From positions 1 through 42,213 of the forward strand of contig JAKLLS010000014.1 of assembly GCA_022014155.1 (NCBI GenBank): DNA of 42,213 nt. Reading direction: 5' to 3'. Made by a program: the position numbers and the translations under genes. The DNA is from Marinobacter sp. (GTDB lineage: Bacteria > Pseudomonadota > Gammaproteobacteria > Pseudomonadales > Oleiphilaceae). The notes under the pieces are model-generated. The model searched no databases. It saw only the letters and a program-made list of their open reading frames with translations, and was not told the DNA's origin. Positions within the stretch are counted from its first letter, which is position 1. The number at the start of each line of letters is the position of its first letter. Shown one piece after another: positions 34,601-42,213 of the stretch.

Positions 34601-35593
34601 TCAGCCCCGAGGCGCGTACTCCAGAACATCGGAGAAAAACGCCGCTTCCGGCAAACCCGCCTCAGTCAGTGCATCCATCAAGGTATAGACCATCGTCGGT
34701 GACCCGCTGGCATGCACTTCCACATTCTTCCAGTCCATGCCGGATGCCAGGACCGCCCGCACCAGCTGATCGTGGTGGCCGGCCCAGTCGTTATCCTCGT
34801 CATCACCCACGACGGGCAAAAACGTAAGCGGCGGCCACTCCTGCTCCCATTTCTGGGCCAGCCCCCTCAGGTACATGTCCTCGTGGCGGCGCACGCCCCA
34901 GTAGAGTCTGACCGGTTGTTCGTAGGTAGTCGTCCTGAGGTAATCCACCAGGCTTTTCATCTGGGCAAACCCGGTACCAGCCGCCACCAGCAGCAACGGT
35001 TTTTCCGGAGCCGCCGCCAGGCACGCCTTGCCGTGGGGAAGCTCCACCGCGACATCATTACCCGAGGTCAGCGCTTCAATCACCTTTTGCGCCGACACCC
35101 AGTCCGGCGAGGCCTGGATATGCAGCTCAATGTTCGATTCGGATGGACTGCTAGCGATGGAGAAGTAGCAGGGCTCGGCATCCGGCAGATTCACGGACAG
35201 GTACTGACCGGCATGAAACGCCAGTTCACGACGACGAGGCAGCTGAAGCTCGACCCGGTAGACGTCGTGGCTGATGGAACGGACGTCCACCACCTTTGCC
35301 TGGTACTTGCGAGGCTGATTGGTTCCTGCTGCCATAACGGCGTTGATCTCCAGTTCCAGGTCCCCGAGCGCGAGGGTTCTGCACATCATCAGGCGCTCGT
35401 TGACCGTAATCGTCTGTTGGTTGCGGGTGTTCAGTGCGTTGCCGGCCACCAGCCGCGCTTCACAGATTTCACACACCCCATTGCGGCAGGCGGCGGGCAC
35501 GGCAATGCCCGCATCGGCTGCGGCATCGAGCAAGTCTGCTTCCGGACTGACCGAATAGACCAGTCCGGACGGTTTCAGGACAACCCGATACAC
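34601..35593 (-). CDS. Ferredoxin-fused Fre-like NAD(P)H flavin reductase
   Basis: A 330-residue fusion. Residues 1 to about 85 are a plant-type [2Fe-2S] ferredoxin domain with C36-x4-C41-x2-C44 and C71. Residues of about 95-330 are a ferredoxin-reductase-like module with a flavin barrel ('FHAGQYLSVNLPD') and an NAD-binding half ('LLLVAAGTGFAQMKSLVDYL'). The flavin motif reads CYFSIASSP, where relatives have RPFS or RxYS, so the usual arginine is cysteine (C142). The segment 'SIASSP' to 'IELHIQAS' is close to E. coli Fre, whose gene also follows ubiD. GTG at 35593 is chosen because AGGAAC lies eight bases upstream and the ferredoxin fold begins there; a longer frame to 35659 overlaps ubiD. 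It is likely co-transcribed with ubiD, 13 bases away. Confidence 0.83.
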   Translation of the reverse strand: MYRVVLKPSGLVYSVSPEADLLDAAADAGIAVPAACRNGVCEICEARLVAGNALNTRNQQTITVNERLMMCRTLALGDLELEINAVMAAGTNQPRKYQAKVVDVRSISHDVYRVELQLPRRRELAFHAGQYLSVNLPDAEPCYFSIASSPSESNIELHIQASPDWVSAQKVIEALTSGNDVAVELPHGKACLAAAPEKPLLLVAAGTGFAQMKSLVDYLRTTTYEQPVRLYWGVRRHEDMYLRGLAQKWEQEWPPLTFLPVVGDDEDNDWAGHHDQLVRAVLASGMDWKNVEVHASGSPTMVYTLMDALTEAGLPEAAFFSDVLEYAPRG

Positions 35594-35606
35594 ATCGTTG
35601 TTCCTA

Positions 35607-37094
35607 TCACTCGGGGCGATCAGGCGAAGTTTCAATCCCCAGGCTGTCCCAGAGGTCATCCACCCGCTGTTTGACCTCGTCGGTCATGGTGATCGGCGTA
35701 CCCCACTCCCGATCGGTTTCACCGGGCCACTTGTTAGTCGCGTCCATGCCCATCTTCGAGCCGAGACCGGACACCGGCGATGCGAAGTCCAGGTAATCAA
35801 TCGGTGTGCTCTCTACCATCGTGGTGTCACGGGCCGGATCCATCCGCGTCGTCATCGCCCAGATCACATCCTTCCAGTCCCGGGCATTCACATCATCGTC
35901 GGTAACAATCACGAACTTGGTGTACATGAACTGCCGCAAAAATGACCATACCCCCATCATCACCCGTTTAGCATGGCCAGGGTACTGTTTCTTCATGGTC
36001 ACCACTGCAAGGCGGTAGGAACAGCCTTCCGGTGGCAGATAGAAGTCCACAATCTCCGGGAACTGTTTCTGCAGTATCGGGATAAACACTTCATTCAACG
36101 CAACACCGAGAATCGCCGGTTCATCGGGCGGACGCCCGGTGTAGGTGCTGTGATAGATCGGATCCTTGCGATGGGTGATCCGCTCCACGGTAAACACCGG
36201 GAACTGGTCCACTTCATTGTAGTAGCCAGTGTGATCCCCGAACGGCCCTTCAGGCGCCATGTCGTCCGGATAGATAAACCCTTCCAGCACAATCTCGGCA
36301 CTGGCCGGCACCTGCAGATCACTGAGACCACACTGAACCAGCTCGGTCCGGCTGCCCCGCAACAGGCCAGCAAAGGCGTATTCCGACAGGCTATCAGGCA
36401 CCGGGGTCACAGCGCCCAGAATGGTGGCTGGATCGGCGCCAAGGGCAACCGCCACCGGATAGGGCTGCCCCGGATTGGCTTTCTGGAACTCCTGAAAATC
36501 CAGCGCACCGCCACGATGACTGAGCCAACGCATAATCAGCCGGTTACGACCAATCACCTGCTGCCGGTAAATCCCCAGATTCTGGCGTTCCTTATGGGGG
36601 CCACGGGTGATCACCAGCGGCCAGGTCACCAGCGGACCGGCATCCCCCGGCCAGCAGTGCTGTACCGGAATCTGGTACAGGTCCACCCGATCCTTCTCGA
36701 TCACCACATCCTGACAGGGCGCGGAGCGCAGCACCTTCGGACTCATACGCATGACCTGCCGGAACAGTGGCAGTTTCTCAATGGCGTCCTTGAATCCCTT
36801 GGGGGGATCCGGCTCCTTCAGAAAGGCCAGCAGCTTGCCAATCTCCCGCAGCGCGGTGACATCGTCCTGTCCCATGCCCAACGCCACCCGTTTCGGCGTG
36901 CCGAACAGATTGGCCAACACCGGCATGTCGTAGCCTTTCGGATTCTCGAACAATAACGCCGGACCACCGGCCCGCAGGGTGCGATCGCAGATTTCGGTCA
37001 TTTCCAGGTGGGGATCGACTTCAACGCTTATGCGTTTCAGTTCGCCCAGCTTTTCCAGCTGGCCGATAAAATCTCTGAGATCGTTGTATTTCAT
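35607..37094 (-). CDS. ubiD: 4-hydroxy-3-polyprenylbenzoate decarboxylase
   Basis: A 495-residue prenylated-FMN-dependent decarboxylase of ubiquinone synthesis. The metal and prFMN ligands are visible three residues before their E. coli positions: N172 in 'RQNLGIYR', E238 in '[12 protein letters not shown]' and D287 in 'FGDHTGYY', with 'HRGGALDF' at 193-200. The N-terminus '[20 protein letters not shown]' is typical. The cofactor is made by UbiX, which is not in this window. The start lies about 205 bases downstream of the rho stop, and that gap holds a 78-base hairpin element. The Fre-like reductase gene follows. Confidence 0.95.
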   Translation of the reverse strand: MKYNDLRDFIGQLEKLGELKRISVEVDPHLEMTEICDRTLRAGGPALLFENPKGYDMPVLANLFGTPKRVALGMGQDDVTALREIGKLLAFLKEPDPPKGFKDAIEKLPLFRQVMRMSPKVLRSAPCQDVVIEKDRVDLYQIPVQHCWPGDAGPLVTWPLVITRGPHKERQNLGIYRQQVIGRNRLIMRWLSHRGGALDFQEFQKANPGQPYPVAVALGADPATILGAVTPVPDSLSEYAFAGLLRGSRTELVQCGLSDLQVPASAEIVLEGFIYPDDMAPEGPFGDHTGYYNEVDQFPVFTVERITHRKDPIYHSTYTGRPPDEPAILGVALNEVFIPILQKQFPEIVDFYLPPEGCSYRLAVVTMKKQYPGHAKRVMMGVWSFLRQFMYTKFVIVTDDDVNARDWKDVIWAMTTRMDPARDTTMVESTPIDYLDFASPVSGLGSKMGMDATNKWPGETDREWGTPITMTDEVKQRVDDLWDSLGIETSPDRPE

Positions 37095-37165
37095 TCGGTG
37101 CTCCGTTTGCGCTTCTTTGTACTACGGAGGTAAGCCCTTAGCGGACTTTTATTCGGGGCCGGAAC

Positions 37166-37243
37166 GAGGTGTGGGACAGGAGGGACCAAAACATTCAGGG
37201 GAAACCACGTTTCCCCGTTTTGGTCCCTCCTGTCCCACACCTC
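37166..37243. repeat. Long perfect inverted repeat between rho and ubiD
   Basis: Two 27-base arms (37166-37192 and 37217-37243) are perfect reverse complements. Inside them GGGGAAAC (37198-37205) pairs with GTTTCCCC (37209-37216) around a CAC loop, so the whole forms a stem of 35 base pairs with a five-base bulge (37193-37197) on one side and a three-base loop. The structure is far longer than a normal intrinsic terminator, and no T run follows on either strand. It lies downstream of rho and upstream of ubiD on the minus strand. It could be a dispersed palindromic element, an mRNA-stabilising hairpin or a terminator. No other copy is in the window. Confidence 0.9.
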
Positions 37244-37299
37244 ACTCTTCGAGCTTCAGGTACCTGCACCAGAAATCGGCAAGTACCTCAAGACCAGGA

Positions 37300-38562
<1,263 letters not shown>

Positions 38563-38736
38563 AGGTTGTTAGATTTTCGGAATGGAAGTAAACGAATATT
38601 GGAATGACAGGAATGCCCCTGAACGAGTTGGTCGGGTGCTAGTTGAACTTGGTGCTGGCCAGATGGAGCAACCGGTAAAGATGAAAGCCGGAAAAGTACT
38701 GAAGCCAGAGACAGGAAGAACAACCGTTCGCCGGGC
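38563..38736 (-). promoter_or_regulatory. Long pyrimidine-rich rho leader
   Basis: From the predicted start near 38737 to the ATG of rho lies a leader of about 175 bases. The stretch 38661-38721 is purine-rich on the plus strand, so the RNA is rich in U and C and poor in G, the type of sequence Rho binds. E. coli rho is autoregulated by Rho-dependent attenuation in its leader, and the same is likely here. No ATG-initiated leader peptide is present, and no Shine-Dalgarno sequence precedes the rho start. Confidence 0.5.
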
Positions 38737-38743
38737 AACACGG

Positions 38744-38773
38744 ATAATCGGCCACCTGACCATTGAATGTCAA
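38744..38773 (-). promoter_or_regulatory. Sigma-70-like promoter of rho
   Basis: On the minus strand a perfect -35 TTGACA (38768-38773) lies 18 bases from GATTAT (38744-38749), which matches four of six -10 positions. Transcription would begin near 38737. The remaining bases to moaB (38774-38928) contain no gene I can support; CATAAT near 38896-38901 is a weak -10 candidate for moaB without a good -35. Confidence 0.55.
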
Positions 38774-38928
38774 GTGATGCTGGGCAAATTAACACCAATT
38801 GCCATGCACAGCAAAGCAAAATACCACCTTAATCGTCCTCCTCCCTCTGATGGAATACTCCCCTTCCATTCCTCTTCGGCTACAGGGATACTGACCATAA
38901 TCAGTGATTTAACCTGCGGAGTAATCCC

Positions 38929-39501
38929 ATGAGCAGCGAGAAAGCCAGCGAACTCAAACCCTTGAACATCGCCATCCTGACGGTATCCGATACACGCGGG
39001 GCCGACGAGGACACATCCGGCCAGTTTCTTGAGGACAGCGTTGTGGAGGCTGGTCACCAGTTGATCGCTCGCCGTATTCTCCCGGACGATGTGTATCTGG
39101 TTCGCGCGCTGATGTCCGGCTGGATCGCCGATCCGGACATTCACGCCATCATTATCACCGGCGGCACCGGTTTCCATGAGCGCGACAGCACTCCGGAAGC
39201 GGTCGCACCGTTGCTGGACAAAACCATCGACGGCTTTGGCGAGGAGTTCCGCCGGTTATCAGCTTCGGAAATTGGCACATCCACCATCCAGTCCCGCGCG
39301 TTTGGGGGCCTGGCAAACCATACCGTAATTTTCTGCCTGCCCGGTTCAACCGGCGCGTGTCGCACCGGCTGGAACGGCATCCTGAACACACAACTGGACA
39401 GTCGTCACGGCCCCTGCAACTTCTCGGCACTGGCGCTTCGCAAACCGGACCGCCCCCATCATCGGCTGCATGAAAAAATCGGCAACCGGGGGCAACGATA
39501 A
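38929..39501 (+). CDS. moaB: Molybdenum cofactor biosynthesis protein MoaB
   Basis: A 190-residue MoCF-fold protein that adenylylates molybdopterin (MogA/MoaB activity). Signatures are '[18 protein letters not shown]' near residue 14 and '[19 protein letters not shown]' near residue 72, plus '[16 protein letters not shown]'. Compared with E. coli MoaB (170 residues) the C-terminus has a short His/Arg-rich extension. GGAG lies eight bases before the ATG. It starts the plus-strand operon moaB-moeA-moaD-moaE, with moeA two bases after its stop. Confidence 0.93.
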   Translation: MSSEKASELKPLNIAILTVSDTRGADEDTSGQFLEDSVVEAGHQLIARRILPDDVYLVRALMSGWIADPDIHAIIITGGTGFHERDSTPEAVAPLLDKTIDGFGEEFRRLSASEIGTSTIQSRAFGGLANHTVIFCLPGSTGACRTGWNGILNTQLDSRHGPCNFSALALRKPDRPHHRLHEKIGNRGQR

Positions 39502-39503
39502 CC

Positions 39504-40718
39504 ATGGCGGGCCAACACTTGACGGCGGTCGAAGACGCGATCTCGCACATACTGACACAGGCAACGGCACCGACCGGATCGGAAACCGTACCGCTGGCCG
39601 ATAGCCTTGGCAGAGTGCTGGCAGAGGATCATCACGTACCCGCCGATGTGCCGCCCGCGGACAACAGCGCGGTGGATGGTTACGCCCTGAGAACTCAGGA
39701 CCTGGTTGCCAATCAGGCTTTGCCGGTGTCGGCCCGGGTGCCTGCAGGGCAGGCCCCGGCGGCGATTGAACCCGGCTCGGCGGTTCGTATCTTTACCGGC
39801 TCGGAGATTCCGGCTGGCGCGAATGCGGTAGTCATGCAGGAGCGGGTGGAGGTGACCGAAGCCGGCGTTGTCATCGGCGCCGATATCAGCAACGGTCAGA
39901 ACATCCGCCGCCGTGGACAGGACCTAAGCCAGGGTGACCTGGCGCTGGCCCGGGGTATCCGCATACGCCCCCAGGAAATGGGGCTGCTGGCTTCCATGGG
40001 GGTTGCCCGGGTGCCGGTGATTCCCCGGTTGAAAGTGGCCATCGTGAGCACGGGCGATGAACTGGTTGAGCCGGGTACCGCCCTGAAGCCCGGTCAGATC
40101 TATAACACCAACCGGTTTACCCTGCTCGGTTTGCTGGCCGAAATCGGCTGTGACGTGGTGTTGTGTGAAACGCTACGAGACACCCGGGAAGCCACTCAGG
40201 CAACCCTGAAACTCGCGGCCAGTGAGGCAGATCTGGTGATTACCAGTGGCGGCGTTTCAGTGGGCGAAGAGGATCACGTGAGGGCAGTATTGGAAGAGTC
40301 AGGCGAGCTGTCCCTGTGGCGCATGGCGATCAAGCCGGGCAAGCCACTGGCGTTTGGTTCCATCGATGGCACACCGGTTCTGGGCCTGCCGGGCAATCCT
40401 GCAGCAGTGCTGGTCACCTTTCTGGTGATGGGCATTCCTTACATCCGTAAACGACAGGGCGTCACCGATTACCGCGTTTACGGTGAACAGTTGCCCGCAG
40501 CTTTCAGTGTCGATTCCGCCTCTGTTCGCAAGGAGTTTGTCCGGGCACGAAAGGAAATCCATGATCAGCGAGTCATGGTGGCAGCCTACCCGAACCAGAG
40601 TTCAGGGATGTTGAGTTCCGCCTGCTGGGCCGACGGTTTGGCGGTGATACCGGAACACACAGCCATCATTCCCGGTGATATAATTACATACTATTCCTTT
40701 GCGGAACTTCTGGGGTAA
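39504..40718 (+). CDS. moeA: Molybdopterin molybdenumtransferase
   Basis: A 404-residue enzyme that inserts molybdate into adenylylated molybdopterin. The four-domain layout of MoeA is visible: N-terminal 'PPADNSAVDGYAL' near 52, 'RIFTGSEIPAGANAVVMQE' near 94, the MoCF domain with 'VAIVSTGDELVEPG' near 180 and 'TSGGVSVGEEDHV' near 250, the 'GKPLAFGSIDGTPVLGLPGN' block near 280, and a beta-rich C-terminus. Length fits E. coli MoeA (411). It lies between moaB and moaD with gaps of two bases on each side. Confidence 0.95.
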   Translation: MAGQHLTAVEDAISHILTQATAPTGSETVPLADSLGRVLAEDHHVPADVPPADNSAVDGYALRTQDLVANQALPVSARVPAGQAPAAIEPGSAVRIFTGSEIPAGANAVVMQERVEVTEAGVVIGADISNGQNIRRRGQDLSQGDLALARGIRIRPQEMGLLASMGVARVPVIPRLKVAIVSTGDELVEPGTALKPGQIYNTNRFTLLGLLAEIGCDVVLCETLRDTREATQATLKLAASEADLVITSGGVSVGEEDHVRAVLEESGELSLWRMAIKPGKPLAFGSIDGTPVLGLPGNPAAVLVTFLVMGIPYIRKRQGVTDYRVYGEQLPAAFSVDSASVRKEFVRARKEIHDQRVMVAAYPNQSSGMLSSACWADGLAVIPEHTAIIPGDIITYYSFAELLG

Positions 40719-40720
40719 CC

Positions 40721-40984
40721 ATGGGTAACGAGAACACCGTGATCGTTCGTTTCTTTGCCCGCCTGCGGGAAGAGCTTGAGACCGACAGCCTCACACTGCC
40801 GGCACGGTCTGACACCACTGCCGGTCAGGTGCTGTCTGATCTGGCGGCAAAAGGCGGCCCATGGGCGCAACTGGATGAAGGTCAACCGGTGATGATTGCC
40901 GTCAATCAGGTCATGGCCAGGCCCGAAACGCGGCTCAAGGCGGGGGATGAGGTGGCTTTCTTCCCGCCAGTGACAGGAGGCTGA
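40721..40984 (+). CDS. moaD: Molybdopterin synthase sulfur-carrier subunit
   Basis: An 87-residue ubiquitin-like protein. It opens with 'NTVIVRFFARLREE' and ends 'VAFFPPVTGG'; the terminal Gly-Gly is the site that is adenylylated by MoeB and then carries the thiocarboxylate sulfur used to make molybdopterin. Length is normal (E. coli 81). The stop is one base before the moaE start, as expected for two subunits of one complex. Confidence 0.95.
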   Translation: MGNENTVIVRFFARLREELETDSLTLPARSDTTAGQVLSDLAAKGGPWAQLDEGQPVMIAVNQVMARPETRLKAGDEVAFFPPVTGG

Positions 40985-40985
40985 C

Positions 40986-41444
40986 ATGGACTATTCCGTC
41001 TCTGTGCAACAGGAGGATTTCGACGTCTCTACGGAGTACCAGGCGCTACGGGGCAGCGATGCCGGCACGGGCGCGATTGCAACGTTTACCGGTCTGGTGC
41101 GGGACAGTGGCGATCTCCAGGGGGTGACGGGGCTGTTTCTGGAGCATTATCCAGGGATGACGGAACGGGTGATCGAGGATCTGATTGAGCAGGCGGCCGA
41201 GCGCTGGGATGTGCGCAAGGCGCGGGTGGTTCATCGGGTAGGTCAATTGGCGCTGTGCGATCAGATTGTGTTTGTGGGGGTATGCAGTGCCCACCGGGCC
41301 GATGCCTTTGCGGCCTGTGCGTTTATTATGGACGCTCTGAAGACGTCGGCGCCGTTCTGGAAGAAGGAGATTACGGAATCCGGGGAACACTGGGTTGAGC
41401 AGAAGGACGCTGATTTGGCTCGTAGTCAGAGCTGGGAATTGTAG
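40986..41444 (+). CDS. moaE: Molybdopterin synthase catalytic subunit
   Basis: A 152-residue enzyme that turns cyclic pyranopterin monophosphate into molybdopterin with sulfur from MoaD. K119 and K126, in 'DALKTSAPFWKKE', occupy the same residue numbers as the catalytic lysines of E. coli MoaE; 'FTGLVRD' and 'CSAHRADAF' complete the active site. Length is normal. It ends the plus-strand operon and converges on mobA, with the long inverted repeat 41483-41590 between them. moaA and moaC are not in this window. Confidence 0.95.
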   Translation: MDYSVSVQQEDFDVSTEYQALRGSDAGTGAIATFTGLVRDSGDLQGVTGLFLEHYPGMTERVIEDLIEQAAERWDVRKARVVHRVGQLALCDQIVFVGVCSAHRADAFAACAFIMDALKTSAPFWKKEITESGEHWVEQKDADLARSQSWEL

Positions 41445-41482
41445 GTTCTTTGCTGGCTTTTTACCGGAGTACGGCGACCGGC

Positions 41483-41590
41483 CATTGAGTCGGTACGGCT
41501 TCCCGAAAAACGCTGTGAATACGTCCGTGTACGCTTGGGCTCCGCCATCCATGGCTCCGCACATTTTCGGGAAGCCGTACCGACTCAATG
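41483..41590. repeat. 108-base element with 27-base perfect terminal inverted repeats, between moaE and mobA
   Basis: The arms 41483-41509 and 41564-41590 are perfect reverse complements over 27 bases and enclose a spacer of 54 bases. The spacer has its own pattern, with GGCTCC occurring twice and CCATCCATGG near its right end. The right arm contains the mobA stop codon (41585-41587) and the last mobA codon (41588-41590). The size, the long perfect terminal repeats and the position at a gene end look like a small non-autonomous palindromic or MITE-like element. It could also serve as a bidirectional terminator, although no T run follows. No second copy is in the window. Confidence 0.88.
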
Positions 41591-42208
41591 ACCTACTTTG
41601 GCGTTGCCTTCCAGATCTTCGGGGCGGTTTCTGTTCTTGAACGCCTGAGCCGCATCTTCGCATTTCACTTTTACCGCTCCTGCCGCCTCGGCGAAAACCA
41701 TCACTCTGCGATTGCCTTCCTGTAGCTGCTTTTCCAGCAACGGTGCCAGCAACACCGGATAGACGCCGTGAAGCGGATGCGCCCTGCCCTCGCATTCGGC
41801 GATGACGGGATTTTTCGGGGCTTTCCGCCAGGCATCCACCAGATAGGACAGTACCTCAGGGGTTATTTCCGGCGTGTCGCAGGGGCAAACCAGTACGGCT
41901 TCAGCGCCGAGGGCTGCGGCTTGTTTCATGCCGGTTAGCAGGCCGGCCAGAGGGCCTTGGCCACGAATGGAGTCGTCATCTTCGAAGACCCGATCCGGGG
42001 CAAGCTGTTGGTAGTCTTCCAGGGATCGGTTGGCGCTGATCAGGACGGGGCTGGCGACGGACGACAAGGCGTCGCATACCCAGGCGGCCATGGGGTGGCC
42101 CTGCCAGGGAACCATGCCTTTGTCGCGGCCTCCGAGGCGGCGGCCTTCGCCTCCGGCAAGGAGCAGGCCGGCGATGTGTGGTTGGTGATTTTGTTTATTC
42201 ATGGCCAT
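41585..42208 (-). CDS. mobA: Molybdenum cofactor guanylyltransferase
   Basis: A 207-residue nucleotidyltransferase that adds GMP to Mo-molybdopterin to form the bis-MGD cofactor. The GTP-binding signature is 'LLLAGGEGRRLGGRDKGMV' (residues 15-33), followed by 'GQGPLAGLLTGM' and the metal-binding 'CPCDTPEI'. It is slightly longer than E. coli MobA (194); the extra length is partly the C-terminal tail, whose final His codon and stop come from the right arm of the inverted repeat. There is a second ATG two codons in, so the exact start is uncertain. It converges on moaE. Confidence 0.92.
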   Translation of the reverse strand: MAMNKQNHQPHIAGLLLAGGEGRRLGGRDKGMVPWQGHPMAAWVCDALSSVASPVLISANRSLEDYQQLAPDRVFEDDDSIRGQGPLAGLLTGMKQAAALGAEAVLVCPCDTPEITPEVLSYLVDAWRKAPKNPVIAECEGRAHPLHGVYPVLLAPLLEKQLQEGNRRVMVFAEAAGAVKVKCEDAAQAFKNRNRPEDLEGNAKVGH

Positions 42209-42213
42209 AAAAA

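Noticed and set aside
38723..38732. ACCGTTCGCC, one base from the AlgR box ACCGTTCGTC
   Set aside because: A single ten-base near match in the rho leader is likely by chance. No second copy or known AlgR control of rho supports it.
38582..38932. Plus-strand 116-codon open frame in the rho-moaB gap
   Set aside because: It has no Shine-Dalgarno sequence, runs antisense to the whole rho leader and promoter, overlaps the moaB start, and its protein is of low complexity without any recognisable motif.

Overview
The window looks like a core chromosomal segment of a marine gammaproteobacterium close to Marinobacter (order Alteromonadales/Pseudomonadales). The reasons are the moderately high GC, the gene sets lptM-lysA-dapF-DUF484-xerC, argH/algZ-algR/hemCDXY and ubiD-rho that are typical of the Pseudomonas-Marinobacter branch, and a DUF2789 protein. 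The genus is an inference from gene content. There is no rRNA, tRNA, CRISPR array, prophage or insertion sequence that I can see. Coding density is very high and almost every gene has a recognisable family.

Layout. 1-2093 (+): the end of tcdA, then a CPA1-type cation/proton antiporter with a cytosolic RCK-like tail. 2109-5601 (-): a quinone-oxidoreductase-like MDR protein, a hotdog thioesterase coupled to an SMP-30-like beta-propeller, and a YbfF-type esterase. 5706-5852 (-): a self-contained mini-gene with a strong Shine-Dalgarno sequence, 30 codons and an intrinsic terminator. 6008-9269 (+): an AraC-type regulator with a cardiolipin synthase, then a GntR/FCD regulator. 9283-12108 (-): a PlpD-like patatin autotransporter preceded by an unknown protein. 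12328-17271: a small exported protein, a BvgS-like sensor kinase with two Venus-flytrap domains, DUF2789 and an active-looking diguanylate cyclase.

17325-24367 (-) carries xerC, DUF484, dapF, lysA, lptM and cyaA (lysine/peptidoglycan precursor synthesis, chromosome dimer resolution, cAMP). 24501-26948 (+) is a PAS-GGDEF-EAL protein whose two catalytic motifs are both degenerate, as in FimX. Then come argH (-), algZ-algR (+) and hemCDXY (+). cAMP, c-di-GMP and AlgZR signalling therefore sit together, a combination that in Pseudomonas controls type IV pili and surface behaviour.

34601-38562 (-) carries rho, then ubiD and a ferredoxin-Fre-like reductase. 38929-42208 holds molybdenum cofactor genes moaB-moeA-moaD-moaE (+) facing mobA (-).

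The least explained sequences are two long perfect inverted repeats, each with 27-bp arms: one between rho and ubiD (37166-37243) and one between moaE and mobA (41483-41590), the second supplying the last codon and stop of mobA. The 30-codon mini-gene at 5760-5852 is the best candidate for something undescribed.
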